From assembly GCF_024612015.1 (NCBI RefSeq), contig NZ_CP102512.1, positions 7,812,001-7,876,000 on the forward strand: 64,000 nt of DNA. Reading direction: 5' to 3'. A program made the position numbers and the translations under genes. Positions 41,583-51,878 of this stretch are shown piece after piece (position 1 is the first letter of the stretch; every line of letters starts with the position of its first letter). The stretch is from Streptomyces sp. CA-210063 (GTDB lineage Bacteria; Actinomycetota; Actinomycetes; Streptomycetales; Streptomycetaceae). The notes below the pieces were generated by a model, which was not told the origin of the DNA, made no database searches, and was given only the letters and a program-made list of their open reading frames with translations.

Positions 41583-42614
41583 GTGGCGTCCCACCGTCGA
41601 CCGAAGCAGCCGAGCCGTGCGCGTGTGACCGTGCTCACCACTGCCGCCGCCGCTGCCGTGGCCCTGACCTCGCAGGCCGCCAACGCCGCGCCTGCTGAGA
41701 AGCCGAGCAAGGACGAGGTCAAGGCCAAGGTTCACAAGCTCTACGAGGACGCCGGGCGGGCCACCGACAAGCTCAACGGGGCCGAGGAGAAGCAGGAGAA
41801 GCTCGAGAAGGAGATCTCCACGATCCAGGACAACGTCGCCCGGGGTCAGGAAGACCTCAACGAGCTGCGTGAGGGCATAGGCCTGGCGGCCAGCGCCCAG
41901 TACCGCTCGGGCGGCATCGACTCCTCGATCCAGCTCTTCCTCTCCGCCGACCCGGACGACTACCTGGACAAGGCCGCCACGCTCGACCAGCTGACCAGCC
42001 AGCAGGTCGAGTCGCTGAAGAAGATCCAGGAGAAGCAGCGCACGCTCGCACAGCAGCGCGAGGAAGCCTCCGAGAAGCTGGAGGACCTCGCCGAGACCCG
42101 CGAGACCCTGGCCAAGAAGAAGAAGGAAGTCCAGAGCAAGCTGGCCGCGGCGCAGAAGCTCCTCAACACCCTGACGGCCGAGGAGAAGGCCGCTCTGGAC
42201 GATCAGGAGACGCGCGCCAGCCGCGACGCCGGGGACCGCGTCGACCTCGGCGACGAGGTGCCGGCCTCGGAGCGTGGCGCCGCCGCCCTCGCCGCCGCCG
42301 CCAGCCAGCAGGGCAAGCCCTATGTCTCCGGGGGCAGCGGCCCCAACTCCTACGACTGCTCCGGGCTGACCCAGTGGGCCTACGCCCAGGCCGGTGTGTC
42401 GATCACCCGGACCACGTACACGCAGGCGAACGACGGTACCCGGATCGGCCGCGACCAGCTCATGCCGGGCGACCTCGTCTTCTTCAACGACCTGGGGCAC
42501 GTCGGCCTCTACGCGGGCAACGGCACCGTCATCCACGCCCCGTACCCGGGCAAGGTCGTCCGCTACGAGTCGATGAGCACCATCGGCACCTTCCAGTTCG
42601 GTGTCCGGATCTGA
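41583..42614 (+). CDS. Secreted NlpC/P60 peptidoglycan hydrolase with coiled coil
   Basis: 343 residues. Signal peptide (ASHRRPKQPSRARVTVLTTA then AAANAAP-like cleavage, here AANAAPAEK). Residues about 40-220 are a coiled-coil domain as in RipA-like proteins (EEKQEKLEKEISTIQDNVARGQEDLNE). The NlpC/P60 domain follows: Cys259 in YDCSGLTQWAYAQAG, His306 in LGHVGLYAGNG and His318 in VIHAPYPG. These enzymes cut D-glutamyl-diaminopimelate bonds in the wall; the coiled coil likely controls activity. GTG start with GAAGGAG upstream. Paralogue of the next gene. Confidence 0.95.
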   Translation: MASHRRPKQPSRARVTVLTTAAAAAVALTSQAANAAPAEKPSKDEVKAKVHKLYEDAGRATDKLNGAEEKQEKLEKEISTIQDNVARGQEDLNELREGIGLAASAQYRSGGIDSSIQLFLSADPDDYLDKAATLDQLTSQQVESLKKIQEKQRTLAQQREEASEKLEDLAETRETLAKKKKEVQSKLAAAQKLLNTLTAEEKAALDDQETRASRDAGDRVDLGDEVPASERGAAALAAAASQQGKPYVSGGSGPNSYDCSGLTQWAYAQAGVSITRTTYTQANDGTRIGRDQLMPGDLVFFNDLGHVGLYAGNGTVIHAPYPGKVVRYESMSTIGTFQFGVRI

Positions 42615-42633
42615 CACCCGAGGTGGCTTGAAC

Positions 42634-42669
42634 AAGGCCGACTGATCACACACCGTGACAGTCGGCCTT
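42634..42669 (+). terminator. Terminator after the first NlpC/P60 gene
   Basis: AAGGCCGACTG at 42634-42644 pairs perfectly with CAGTCGGCCTT at 42659-42669, followed by TTTCCTTCTTC. Confidence 0.92.
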
Positions 42670-42796
42670 TTCCTTCTTCAAGATCAGGACACAGAGCCGC
42701 CCGAACGGGCGAATTCCCGCACCTCGTGCTGACGCCTTCCCCCGCTGGTGACCTGGGTCCCGGGCCGGGCGTCACGCAGTGTGTCCGCGGAGGTCT

Positions 42797-42826
42797 TTGG
42801 CTGTGACACGGTCACGCGGCTACTGT
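42797..42826 (+). promoter_or_regulatory. Promoter of the second NlpC/P60 gene with inverted repeat in the spacer
   Basis: TTGGCT at 42797-42802 and TACTGT at 42821-42826, spacer 18 bases. The spacer holds GTGAC-ACG-GTCAC (42803-42815), a perfect inverted repeat placed as in the first NlpC promoter. The rest of the 315-base gap 42615-42929 holds the terminator above and no gene. Confidence 0.6.
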
Positions 42827-42929
42827 CGGCCGCGCTTCCCTCACTCGCCGTGAGGGCGCCCCGAACCGGGGCCGCCGCCACGGCCCCGGGGAAGGGTCCT
42901 GTCCGCCGTCGAAGGGAGTGCGGCTTCCC

Positions 42930-43967
42930 GTGGTGTCCCACAGTCGCCTTGTACCGTCCGGGTTCGACCGGGGCGCGGCCGCCGCCCTCGGTGTGCTGTC
43001 CGCCGCGGCCGCCGCCCTCGGCGCCATTCCCGTCCAGCCGGCCGCCGCAGCGCCGCACGACAACACCACCACCCGGGCCGAGGTGGACCGGCTGTACGAG
43101 GAGGCCGAGCAGGCCACCGAGGCGTACAACAAGGCCGACGAGCGCGCCGGAAAGCTGCGCGACCAGGTCGGCACCGCGCAGGACTCGATCGCCCGGCAGC
43201 AGGACCGCATCAACGCCATGCGGGAGTCGCTGGGTTCGCTCGCCGGCGCCCAGTACCGCTCCGGCGCCATCGACCCGTCGATCACCCTGCTGTTCTCCGA
43301 CGACCCGGACGACTACCTCGACACGGCCGCCGCACTGGACCGCATCAGCGCCCACCAGGCGGGCGAACTGCACGATCTTCAGCAGGCCATGCGCGACCTC
43401 TCCCAGAACCGCCAGGAGGCCACCGGCAAGCTCGCCGAGCTGGAGAAGAGCCGCAAGGCCGTCGCCCGGCACAAGCGGACCGTCGAGCGGAAGCTCGCCA
43501 AGGCCCGGCAACTGCTCAACTCCCTCCCGGACGAGGAGCGCGCCGCGTACGACCGCGCCTCCCGCTCCGGCGGGTCCGGCCGCACCGACATGCCCGACCT
43601 CTCCGGTGCCGTGGCTCCGGGCGGCCGCGCGGCGGCCGCCGTCGCCGCCGCCCGCTCCGCGCTCGGCAAGCCGTACATCTGGGGCTCCACCGGCCCCGAC
43701 GGCTTCGACTGCTCCGGCCTCATGGTCTGGTCGTACGGACAGGCCGGCGTCGGCCTCCCGCGCACCTCGCAGGCCCAGCGGTACGCCGGCACCCAGGTCC
43801 CCCTCTCCCAGGCCCAGCCCGGCGACCTGGTCACCTACCGGTCCGACGCCAGCCATGTCGGCATGTACGTCGGCAACGGCCAGGTCATCCACGCCCCCTA
43901 CCCCGGTGCCCCCGTCCGCTACGACCCCGTCGGCATGATGCCGATCGCCTCGGTCACCCGCCCCTGA
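42930..43967 (+). CDS. Second secreted NlpC/P60 peptidoglycan hydrolase
   Basis: 345 residues, paralogue of the preceding gene with the same plan: signal peptide ending near QPAAAAPHD, coiled coil at about 45-215 (YRSGAIDPSITLLFSDDPDDYLDTAAALDRIS is the shared hinge), and the NlpC/P60 domain with Cys261 in FDCSGLMVWSYGQAG, His309 in ASHVGMYVGNG and His321 in VIHAPYPG. Start: GTG at 42930 is chosen because AAGGGAG lies 11 bases before; a GTG at 42918 overlaps that site and one at 42933 is also possible. Alignment of the N-terminus (VVSHSR with ASHRR) supports this. Confidence 0.94.
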   Translation: MVSHSRLVPSGFDRGAAAALGVLSAAAAALGAIPVQPAAAAPHDNTTTRAEVDRLYEEAEQATEAYNKADERAGKLRDQVGTAQDSIARQQDRINAMRESLGSLAGAQYRSGAIDPSITLLFSDDPDDYLDTAAALDRISAHQAGELHDLQQAMRDLSQNRQEATGKLAELEKSRKAVARHKRTVERKLAKARQLLNSLPDEERAAYDRASRSGGSGRTDMPDLSGAVAPGGRAAAAVAAARSALGKPYIWGSTGPDGFDCSGLMVWSYGQAGVGLPRTSQAQRYAGTQVPLSQAQPGDLVTYRSDASHVGMYVGNGQVIHAPYPGAPVRYDPVGMMPIASVTRP

Positions 43968-44010
43968 CCGCCGTACGCCGCTTCGGCGGTGCCGCCGTAC
44001 GATCGGGACC

Positions 44011-45231
44011 GTGGCCGGCAGAAGACGCGTGTTCCCGGGAGCGGCGGGAGTCTGTCTCGGGCTCGCCCTCCTCGTCGGCTGCGGCGGCGCGGCCCCCGAC
44101 TCCGCCCGCGCCGACGTCGAGCGGATGCTCGGCCGACGGGCTACGGCGGTCCTGGAGCGGGACGAGACGGCGTACCGCTCCACCGAGGCGACGACGGGTG
44201 CGGCGACCGCCCAACTGGCCACCGGGGCGGCCGAGTTCGCCAACCTCCGCGGCCTGCCGCTGGCCTCCTGGTCGTACGACCTCACCGGCTTCCACCGCTC
44301 CGGCGACCGGGCCACCGCCGAGGCCGCCCTGCGCTACCGGATACGCGGCTACGACAAGGCGCCCGTCACCGCCGTACGGACGCTGACCCTCGTCCGGGAC
44401 GACGACGGCGCGTGGCAGGTCGCCGCCGACGAACCCTCGGAGAAGGGCACCGAACAGCTGTGGGAGCAGGGCGCGATACGGGCCGTCCGTGGGGAGCGGA
44501 GTCTCGTGCTGGGGGTCGGGCGCTCGGCGGCGGCTCTTCGGGAGTACGCGGGGCTGGCGGACCGGGCCGTGCCCGCCGTGACCGAGGCGTGGGGCGAGGA
44601 CTGGGCCCGGCGGGTCGTCGTCCTCGTACCGGAGTCGCTGGAGGAGATGGCGGGGCTGCTGGGGGCTCCCGCGTCCGGGTACCGGGGGATCGCGGCGGTC
44701 ACCACCGGGGAAGCGGGCGGGTCGGCGAAGGCGCCCGCCGACCGGATCGTCATCAACCCCGACGCGTACGCCGTCCTCGGCGGCTTCGGCCGGCAGACCG
44801 TCCTCACCCATGAGACGACCCACGTCGCCACCCGCGCCCACACCAACGCCGCCACGCCCCTGTGGCTCTCCGAGGGCTATGCCGACTGGGTCGGCTACCG
44901 GGGGACCGGCCGTACGGCGCCCGAGGTGGCACCCGAGCTGCGACGCGCCGTCGCGGAGGGACAGCTCCCGGCCGCACTGCCCGAGGACGCCGACTTCGGC
45001 TTCTCCGACGACTCCGGCGAGCTCGCCCTGGCCTACGAGGGCGGCTGGCTGGCCTGCCGCATGATCGCCGACCGCTGGGGCGAGGTCCGCCTGAACGAGT
45101 TCTACCGGGCCGTCGGAGAGCACGGGAAGCGGGAGGGGGCGGTGGAGGGTGCCTTGAAGGAGGTCCTGGGGACGACCGTCGACGCGTTCACCGAGCAGTG
45201 GCGGGAGTACGTGCGGGCTCAGCTCGGCTGA
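44011..45231 (+). CDS. Lipoprotein with HExxH peptidase-like domain
   Basis: 406 residues. The signal peptide ends with LVGC, Cys24 being the lipidated residue. The C-terminal half has HETTH at 267-271 and Glu288 in LSEGYADW, the two-part zinc motif of gluzincin peptidases (peptidase MA type). The N-terminal half (40-160) resembles a mixed alpha-beta NTF2-like sensor or inhibitor domain. It is probably an extracellular metallopeptidase held at the membrane. It follows the second NlpC gene by 43 bases and may share its transcript, so a role in envelope turnover is likely. Substrate unknown. Confidence 0.85.
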   Translation: MAGRRRVFPGAAGVCLGLALLVGCGGAAPDSARADVERMLGRRATAVLERDETAYRSTEATTGAATAQLATGAAEFANLRGLPLASWSYDLTGFHRSGDRATAEAALRYRIRGYDKAPVTAVRTLTLVRDDDGAWQVAADEPSEKGTEQLWEQGAIRAVRGERSLVLGVGRSAAALREYAGLADRAVPAVTEAWGEDWARRVVVLVPESLEEMAGLLGAPASGYRGIAAVTTGEAGGSAKAPADRIVINPDAYAVLGGFGRQTVLTHETTHVATRAHTNAATPLWLSEGYADWVGYRGTGRTAPEVAPELRRAVAEGQLPAALPEDADFGFSDDSGELALAYEGGWLACRMIADRWGEVRLNEFYRAVGEHGKREGAVEGALKEVLGTTVDAFTEQWREYVRAQLG

Positions 45232-45255
45232 CCGGGCGGACGGCTGGCGGTTTTC

Positions 45256-45400
45256 TCGTCCCCGCCGTCCCTACCCGTCCCATCCACCAGCTGGGGGCTG
45301 TGCCCCCAGACCCCCCGGGTCGTTCGTCGGCTGCGGCCTCGTGGGGGCTTGTCGCGCAGTTGCTCGCGCCCCTTACGGGCGCGAGCAACCACTCACGGCC
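45256..45400. repeat. Dispersed intergenic palindromic repeat, copy J, with inverted GC module
   Basis: The companion module appears inverted at 45256-45285 (CGTCCCCGCCGTCCCTACCC and CGTCCCATCC), followed by GGGGGCTG-T-GCCCCC. At 45359-45371 and 45377-45389 lies a perfect 13-bp stem (GTTGCTCGCGCCC), a variant of the family arm in which both sides changed together. Confidence 0.83.
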
Positions 45401-45410
45401 TGCACTCGCC

Positions 45411-46652
45411 TCAGGAACCCAGCGGCTCCTTGGCGCGGACCGGCTGATCCGGCAGCGGGGTCGGGGCGGGCCGGGGGACCGTGTCCTGCCACAGCTCGAA
45501 GGCGGCGAGCAGGGCGGCGAGGACGAGCAGGCCGTTGCGGAGGAAGAGGAGGGTGACGCCCAGGCCGTCGCTGACCACCACATGGGAGAACCAGATCGGG
45601 AACTCCAGGACGGTCACGAAGGACGCGACCAGGACCATGACCGCCGGCAGGCCCATACGGCTCGCCCGGAAGCAGAGGCAGACGGCGGCGAGGCCGACCA
45701 GCCACACCATGTACTGCGGGCTGATCACCCGGCTGGTGGCCGTGAACATCAGCACCGCCACGAACGCCGCGTCCGCGAGGGTGTGCGGCGCGAACCGCCG
45801 GGCCCGCACCCGCCACAGCAGCAGCCAGGCGAAGGCCACCCCGCTGAGCAGCAGGGCCGCGTCGCTGACGGTGTCGACGTGGTCGCCGAGGAACTCCACC
45901 GAGCCGTAGTTGAGCAGCACCTCGCCGTTCCAGCCGAACTGCCGGGCCACATGGAAGACGAGGGCGCCCAGCGACTCCACCTCGGTGCCCCGGTCACGCT
46001 GGAAGGTCAGGAAGGCGAAGGCGCCGGGCATGGAGACGGCGAACAGGGCGACCAGCGCGAGGCCGGTGCCCGCCGCCCAGGCCCACGCCGTGCGCTTCCG
46101 GGCGCCCAGCAGCAGGAGAGCGGGCCACACCTTCAGCAGGGCCGCGAAGGCCGTCAGCGCCCCCATCGCGCGGGGATGGCGGCTGCCGGCGAGGAGGGCC
46201 GCGACCGCCACCGCCGTCACCATCACGTCGTACCGGGCGTACGCGGTCGGGCCGAGCAGCGGCAGGCCCGCCACCCACACCCAGGCGCCGCGCCACGTCT
46301 TGCCGGGCCGGTTGCCCGCGTACAGGAGCAGCGTGAGCACCGCCAGGTCGGCGAGGAAGGCGAGGACGAAGAACGCCGACGCGTAGTCCAGGAAGGGCAG
46401 CAGCGCGGGGGAGAGGATCGCGAGGGCGGCGGCGGGCGGGTACTGCCAGGTGACGTCGTCCAGGGGATACGTTCCTGTGCGCAGGATCTCGTACCAGCCC
46501 TGGTAGATCACCGAGACGTCGCTGGTGACGTCCGGGCCCGGGAACACGTACACCTTGAAGACGAACAGCAGCAGGAGCAGCCGGGTCGCGCCCCAGGCCG
46601 TGAGCAGCCCGAACGGGAGCCGCCGAGTGCCCGTCATGTCCACCTGAGCCAC
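45411..46652 (-). CDS. GT87-like polyprenyl-phosphate-mannose-dependent mannosyltransferase
   Basis: 413 residues with about 10 hydrophobic segments, matching the GT-C/GT87 (DUF2029) group: FPGPDVTSDVSVIYQGWYEIL, TWQYPPAAALAILSPALLPF, ARYDVMVTAVAVAALLAG, ALLKVWPALLLLGARKR and ISPQYMVWLVGLAAV are characteristic, with the acidic residues in the first outer loop as likely catalytic site. Mycobacterial members add alpha-1,2 mannose in lipomannan and lipoarabinomannan; one of them lies in the homologous neighbourhood. It diverges from the PimB-like gene, supporting a joint role in mannolipid synthesis. GTG start at 46652. Confidence 0.87.
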   Translation of the reverse strand: MAQVDMTGTRRLPFGLLTAWGATRLLLLLFVFKVYVFPGPDVTSDVSVIYQGWYEILRTGTYPLDDVTWQYPPAAALAILSPALLPFLDYASAFFVLAFLADLAVLTLLLYAGNRPGKTWRGAWVWVAGLPLLGPTAYARYDVMVTAVAVAALLAGSRHPRAMGALTAFAALLKVWPALLLLGARKRTAWAWAAGTGLALVALFAVSMPGAFAFLTFQRDRGTEVESLGALVFHVARQFGWNGEVLLNYGSVEFLGDHVDTVSDAALLLSGVAFAWLLLWRVRARRFAPHTLADAAFVAVLMFTATSRVISPQYMVWLVGLAAVCLCFRASRMGLPAVMVLVASFVTVLEFPIWFSHVVVSDGLGVTLLFLRNGLLVLAALLAAFELWQDTVPRPAPTPLPDQPVRAKEPLGS

Positions 46653-46669
46653 GTGAGTCCCTGTCCGTC

Positions 46670-46699
46670 TGCGTTCGTCTGGGTTCGCCTGTGTTCGTC
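46670..46699. repeat. Three 10-bp tandem repeats upstream of the GT87 gene
   Basis: TGCGTTCGTC (46670), TGGGTTCGCC (46680) and TGTGTTCGTC (46690) follow each other. On the minus strand these read as three GACGAAC-like boxes one helical turn apart, 18-47 bases before the GT87 start. Confidence 0.6.
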
Positions 46700-46831
46700 C
46701 GCGCCGTGTTCCGCGTCTGTGAGAGACATGATCCCCCGTCGCCCTGTGAAGCGGCAGTGAAGCATGGCCGGGCCCGGTGTGGATGCGCCTGGGGGCGGCG
46801 GGCCGGCCCCGGTTCGGTAGGGTCGGCGGCG

Positions 46832-47974
46832 ATGCACAAGACCCTGATCGTGACCAACGACTTTCCGCCCCGGCCCGGTGGTATCCAGGCGTTTCTGCAC
46901 AACATGGCGTTGCGGCTGGACCCTGAGCGGGTCGTCGTCTACGCCTCGACGTGGAAGCGGAGCCGGGAGGGCGTCGAGGCGACGGCCGCCTTCGACGCCG
47001 AGCAGCCCTTCACCGTCGTGCGCGACCGCACGACCATGCTGCTGCCGACGCCCGGCGTCACCCGCCGCGCGGTCTCGTTGCTGCGGGAGCACGGCTGTAC
47101 GTCGGTGTGGTTCGGCGCGGCCGCCCCGCTGGGCCTGATGGCCCCCGCACTGCGCGGGGCCGGCGCCCGGCGCCTGGTGGCCACCACACACGGCCACGAG
47201 GCCGGCTGGGCCCAGCTGCCCGCCGCCCGGCAGCTGCTGCGGCGGATCGGCGAGGGCACGGACACGATCACCTACCTCGGCGAGTACACGCGCTCCCGGA
47301 TCGCCGGCGCGCTGACCCCGGAGGCCGCCGGGCGCATGGTCCAGCTGCCGCCCGGCGTCGACGAGAAGACCTTCCACCCGGGCTCCGGCGGCGCCGAGGT
47401 CCGCGCCCGGCTCGGGCTCACCGACCGGCCCGTCGTCGTCTGCGTCTCCCGGCTCGTGCCGCGCAAGGGGCAGGACACGCTGATCCGGGCGATGCCCGGC
47501 ATCCTGGCCAAGGAGCCGGACGCGGTGCTGCTGGTCGTCGGCGGCGGACCGTACGAGAAGGAACTGCGGCGCCTCGCCCACGAGACCGGCGTCGCCGGAT
47601 CCGTCCGCTTCACCGGGGCCGTCCCGTGGTCCGAGCTGCCCGCCCACTACGGCGCGGGTGACGTCTTCGCCATGCCGTGCCGTACGCGCCGGGGCGGCCT
47701 GGACGTCGAGGGGCTCGGGATCGTCTACCTGGAGGCCTCCGCGACCGGACTGCCCGTCGTCGCGGGCGACTCCGGCGGCGCCCCCGACGCCGTCCTCGAC
47801 GGCGAGACCGGCTGGGTCGTCCGCGGCGGCTCCCCGGCGGAGGCCGCGGACCGCATCGTCACCCTGCTCGGCGACCCGGAGCTGCGGGCACGGATGGGGG
47901 AGAGGGGGCGGGAGTGGGTGGAGGAGAAATGGCGCTGGGACCTCTTGGCGGAAACTTTGAAATCCCTCCTGTAG
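46832..47974 (+). CDS. pimB: GT4 glycosyltransferase, PimB-like mannosyltransferase
   Basis: 380 residues of the GT-B fold. VTNDFPPRPGGIQAFLHNMA at the N-terminus and, in the donor domain, VVVCVSRLVPRKGQDTLIRAMP, DAVLLVVGGGPYEKELRRLA, DVFAMPCRTRRGGLDVEGLGIVYLEASATGLPVV, with the Glu of the EX7E motif. It resembles mycobacterial PimB (Rv2188c), which adds the second mannose to phosphatidylinositol mannoside from GDP-mannose at the inner face of the membrane. In mycobacteria the same gene neighbours fadD15, as it does here apart from the inserted choA. Confidence 0.88.
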   Translation: MHKTLIVTNDFPPRPGGIQAFLHNMALRLDPERVVVYASTWKRSREGVEATAAFDAEQPFTVVRDRTTMLLPTPGVTRRAVSLLREHGCTSVWFGAAAPLGLMAPALRGAGARRLVATTHGHEAGWAQLPAARQLLRRIGEGTDTITYLGEYTRSRIAGALTPEAAGRMVQLPPGVDEKTFHPGSGGAEVRARLGLTDRPVVVCVSRLVPRKGQDTLIRAMPGILAKEPDAVLLVVGGGPYEKELRRLAHETGVAGSVRFTGAVPWSELPAHYGAGDVFAMPCRTRRGGLDVEGLGIVYLEASATGLPVVAGDSGGAPDAVLDGETGWVVRGGSPAEAADRIVTLLGDPELRARMGERGREWVEEKWRWDLLAETLKSLL

Positions 47975-48030
47975 CCCCACAAGGGGCGCGGGGAACTGCG
48001 CGACCAGCCACGAATCAACCCGCACCCGCC
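47973..48030. repeat. Dispersed intergenic palindromic repeat, copy K (short form)
   Basis: GCCCCACAAGGGGCGCGGGG, AACTGCGCGACCAGCCACGA and CAACCCGCACCCGCC. Begins at the stop codon of the PimB-like gene. Confidence 0.78.
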
Positions 48031-48057
48031 CATCAAGAGCACCGGGCACCCCCATAG

Positions 48058-49752
<1,695 letters not shown>

Positions 49753-49774
49753 GCCAACCGGCCTGCGCAAGCCG

Positions 49775-51571
49775 CTACTTCTGGTAGATCGCCTCGATCT
49801 CGTCCGCGTAGTCCTTCGCCACCACATTGCGCTTGAGCTTCAGGGACGGCGTCAGGTGGCCCGACTCCTCCGTGAACTGGGAGGACAGAATGCGGAACTT
49901 CCGCACCGATTCCGCCTTCGACACCGCGGCGTTGCCGTCGTCGATCGCGGCCTGAACGGCCGCGTTCAGATCGGCGTCCGCGCTCAGCGACGCCGCGGTG
50001 GACCCCGCGGGCTTGCCGTGCTCGGCGGCCCAACGGCCCAGGAACTCATCGTCGATGGTGATCAGCGCGCCCACGAAGGGCCGCCCGTCGCCCACCACCA
50101 TGCACTCCGCCACCAGGGCGTGCGCCCGGATACGGTCCTCGATCACGGCCGGGGCGACGTTCTTGCCGCCCGCGGTGACGATGATCTCCTTCTTGCGGCC
50201 GGTGATCCGGAGGTAGCCGTCCTCGTCGAGGGTGCCGATGTCACCGGTGTGGAACCAGCCGTCGGCCAGCGCCTCCTCGGTCGCGCCCGGGTTGTTCCAG
50301 TACTCCTTGAACAGGTGCTCGCCGTGCAGCAGCACCTCCCCGTCGTCCGCGATCCGGATGACGGAACCCGGCAGCGGCTGCCCGACCGTACCGATCTTCT
50401 GACGGTCCCACGGGTTGAACGCGGTCGCCGCACAGGACTCCGTCAGGCCGTAGCCCTCCAGGACCGTGAAGCCGATACCGCGGAAGAAGTGCCCCAGCCG
50501 CTCGCCCAGCGGCGCGCCGCCCGAGATCGCGTACTCGCCCTTGCCGCCGAGCACCGCGCGCAGCTTGCTGTAGACGAGCCTGTCGAACACCTTGTGCTTG
50601 ATCTTCAGCCCGAGGGCCGGCCCCGACGCCGTGTCCAGCGCCCTGCTGTACGCGATCGCCGTGTCCGCGGCCTTGTCGAAGATCTTGCCCTTGCCGTCCG
50701 CCTGCGCCTTCGCCCGGGCCGAGTTGTAGACCTTCTCGAAGACCCGCGGCACACCGAGGATCAGCGTCGGCCGGAAGGAGGCCAGTTCGTCGGTGAGGTT
50801 CTTGATGTCCGGTACGGTGCCCAGCTTGATCGGCGCCATCATCGGCGCGACCTGCACGAGCCGCCCGAAGACGTGCGCGAGCGGGAGGAAGAGCAGGACC
50901 GAGCACTCGCCCGTACGGAACAGCGGCCGCAGCCGCTCCACGACGTTGCCGCACTCCGCGAAGAAGCTGCGGTGGGTGAGCACACAGCCCTTCGGGCGGC
51001 CGGTGGTGCCGGAGGTGTAGACGATGGTCGCCGGGTCGTCGGCCTTCGCCAGCGAGCCGCGCTCCTCGACGGCCGCGTCGGTGACGTCCTGGCCGAGGCG
51101 CCCCAGCTCCTCCACACCGCCGCCCTCGATCTGCCAGACGTGCTTCAGCGCCGGCAGCCGGTCGCGCACCGACTCGACGGCCGCCGCGTGCCCGTCCAGC
51201 TCCACGATCATGGCGGTCGCGCCCGAGTCGGCGAGGATCCACTGCACCTGCTCCGGTGAGCTGGTCTCGTACACCGGCACGGTGACCGCGCCGGCCGACC
51301 AGATCGCGAAGTCCAGCAGGGTCCACTCGTATCGGGTACGGGACATCAGTGCGACCCGGTCACCCGGCTGGACCCCGGCGGCGATGAGCCCCTTCGCGGC
51401 CGACCGCACCTCGGCGAGGAACTGAACCGCGGTGACGTCCTGCCAGGCGCCGCCCACCTTGCGGGCGATGACGGCGACATCGGGATGCTGCGCGGCGTTT
51501 CTACGGACGATGTCGGTCAGATTGCCGTCCGTCGGGACCTCGTACAAAGCCGGAAGGCTGAACTCGCGCAA
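49775..51571 (-). CDS. Long-chain fatty acid--CoA ligase (FadD15-like)
   Basis: 598 residues of the ANL superfamily. Core motifs are ATIVYTSGTTGRPKGCVLTH (P-loop A3), FTVLEGYGLTESCAATAFNP (A5), DGWFHTGDIGTLDEDGYLRITGRKKEIIVT (A7/A8) and GGKNVAPAVIEDR near the C-terminus. The catalytic Lys of the C-terminal domain lies in the LKLKRNVVAKDYADEIEAIY end. It activates long-chain fatty acids to acyl-CoA via acyl-adenylate. The start MREFSLPALYEVPTDGNLTD is typical of the FadD15 group. It diverges from a phosphoesterase gene across 307 bases with a strong palindrome, which may be a fatty-acid regulator site. Confidence 0.95.
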   Translation of the reverse strand: MREFSLPALYEVPTDGNLTDIVRRNAAQHPDVAVIARKVGGAWQDVTAVQFLAEVRSAAKGLIAAGVQPGDRVALMSRTRYEWTLLDFAIWSAGAVTVPVYETSSPEQVQWILADSGATAMIVELDGHAAAVESVRDRLPALKHVWQIEGGGVEELGRLGQDVTDAAVEERGSLAKADDPATIVYTSGTTGRPKGCVLTHRSFFAECGNVVERLRPLFRTGECSVLLFLPLAHVFGRLVQVAPMMAPIKLGTVPDIKNLTDELASFRPTLILGVPRVFEKVYNSARAKAQADGKGKIFDKAADTAIAYSRALDTASGPALGLKIKHKVFDRLVYSKLRAVLGGKGEYAISGGAPLGERLGHFFRGIGFTVLEGYGLTESCAATAFNPWDRQKIGTVGQPLPGSVIRIADDGEVLLHGEHLFKEYWNNPGATEEALADGWFHTGDIGTLDEDGYLRITGRKKEIIVTAGGKNVAPAVIEDRIRAHALVAECMVVGDGRPFVGALITIDDEFLGRWAAEHGKPAGSTAASLSADADLNAAVQAAIDDGNAAVSKAESVRKFRILSSQFTEESGHLTPSLKLKRNVVAKDYADEIEAIYQK

Positions 51572-51804
51572 AACTGCTGCTCCTCATAGGGCGCCGGCGC
51601 CACGACTGACGTGTGTGCTGCGACGGTGCGGTCCAAGGCGGGGGCGAGCGCTCAGGCCTCACTCGGCCTCACTGGTTGAATACCTGAGCACAACTGGACT
51701 GCCCGGACGTTACCCGCCGGTATGGCTTCTCCGCGAGGGGGGTCCGGTGAGATGTTCTCCGCGTCACACATGTGGGGTTCTCCCGGGAACAATAATCCCC
51801 CCAC

Positions 51805-51822
51805 TTACTGACTGGCCAGTAA
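51805..51822. promoter_or_regulatory. Palindrome in the fadD/phosphoesterase divergent region, candidate TetR-type operator
   Basis: TTACTG at 51805-51810 and CAGTAA at 51817-51822 are inverted arms, and ACTGGCCAGT at 51811-51820 is itself a perfect palindrome. The rest of the 307-base gap 51572-51878 shows AT-rich patches near 51790 (AACAATAAT) but no gene. TetR-type regulators of fatty acid genes bind similar sites. Confidence 0.55.
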
Positions 51823-51878
51823 CCGCAGGTCCGCCCCGCTCTGTTCACGTATGGCGCACACGTTTACGCTTGATCGTC

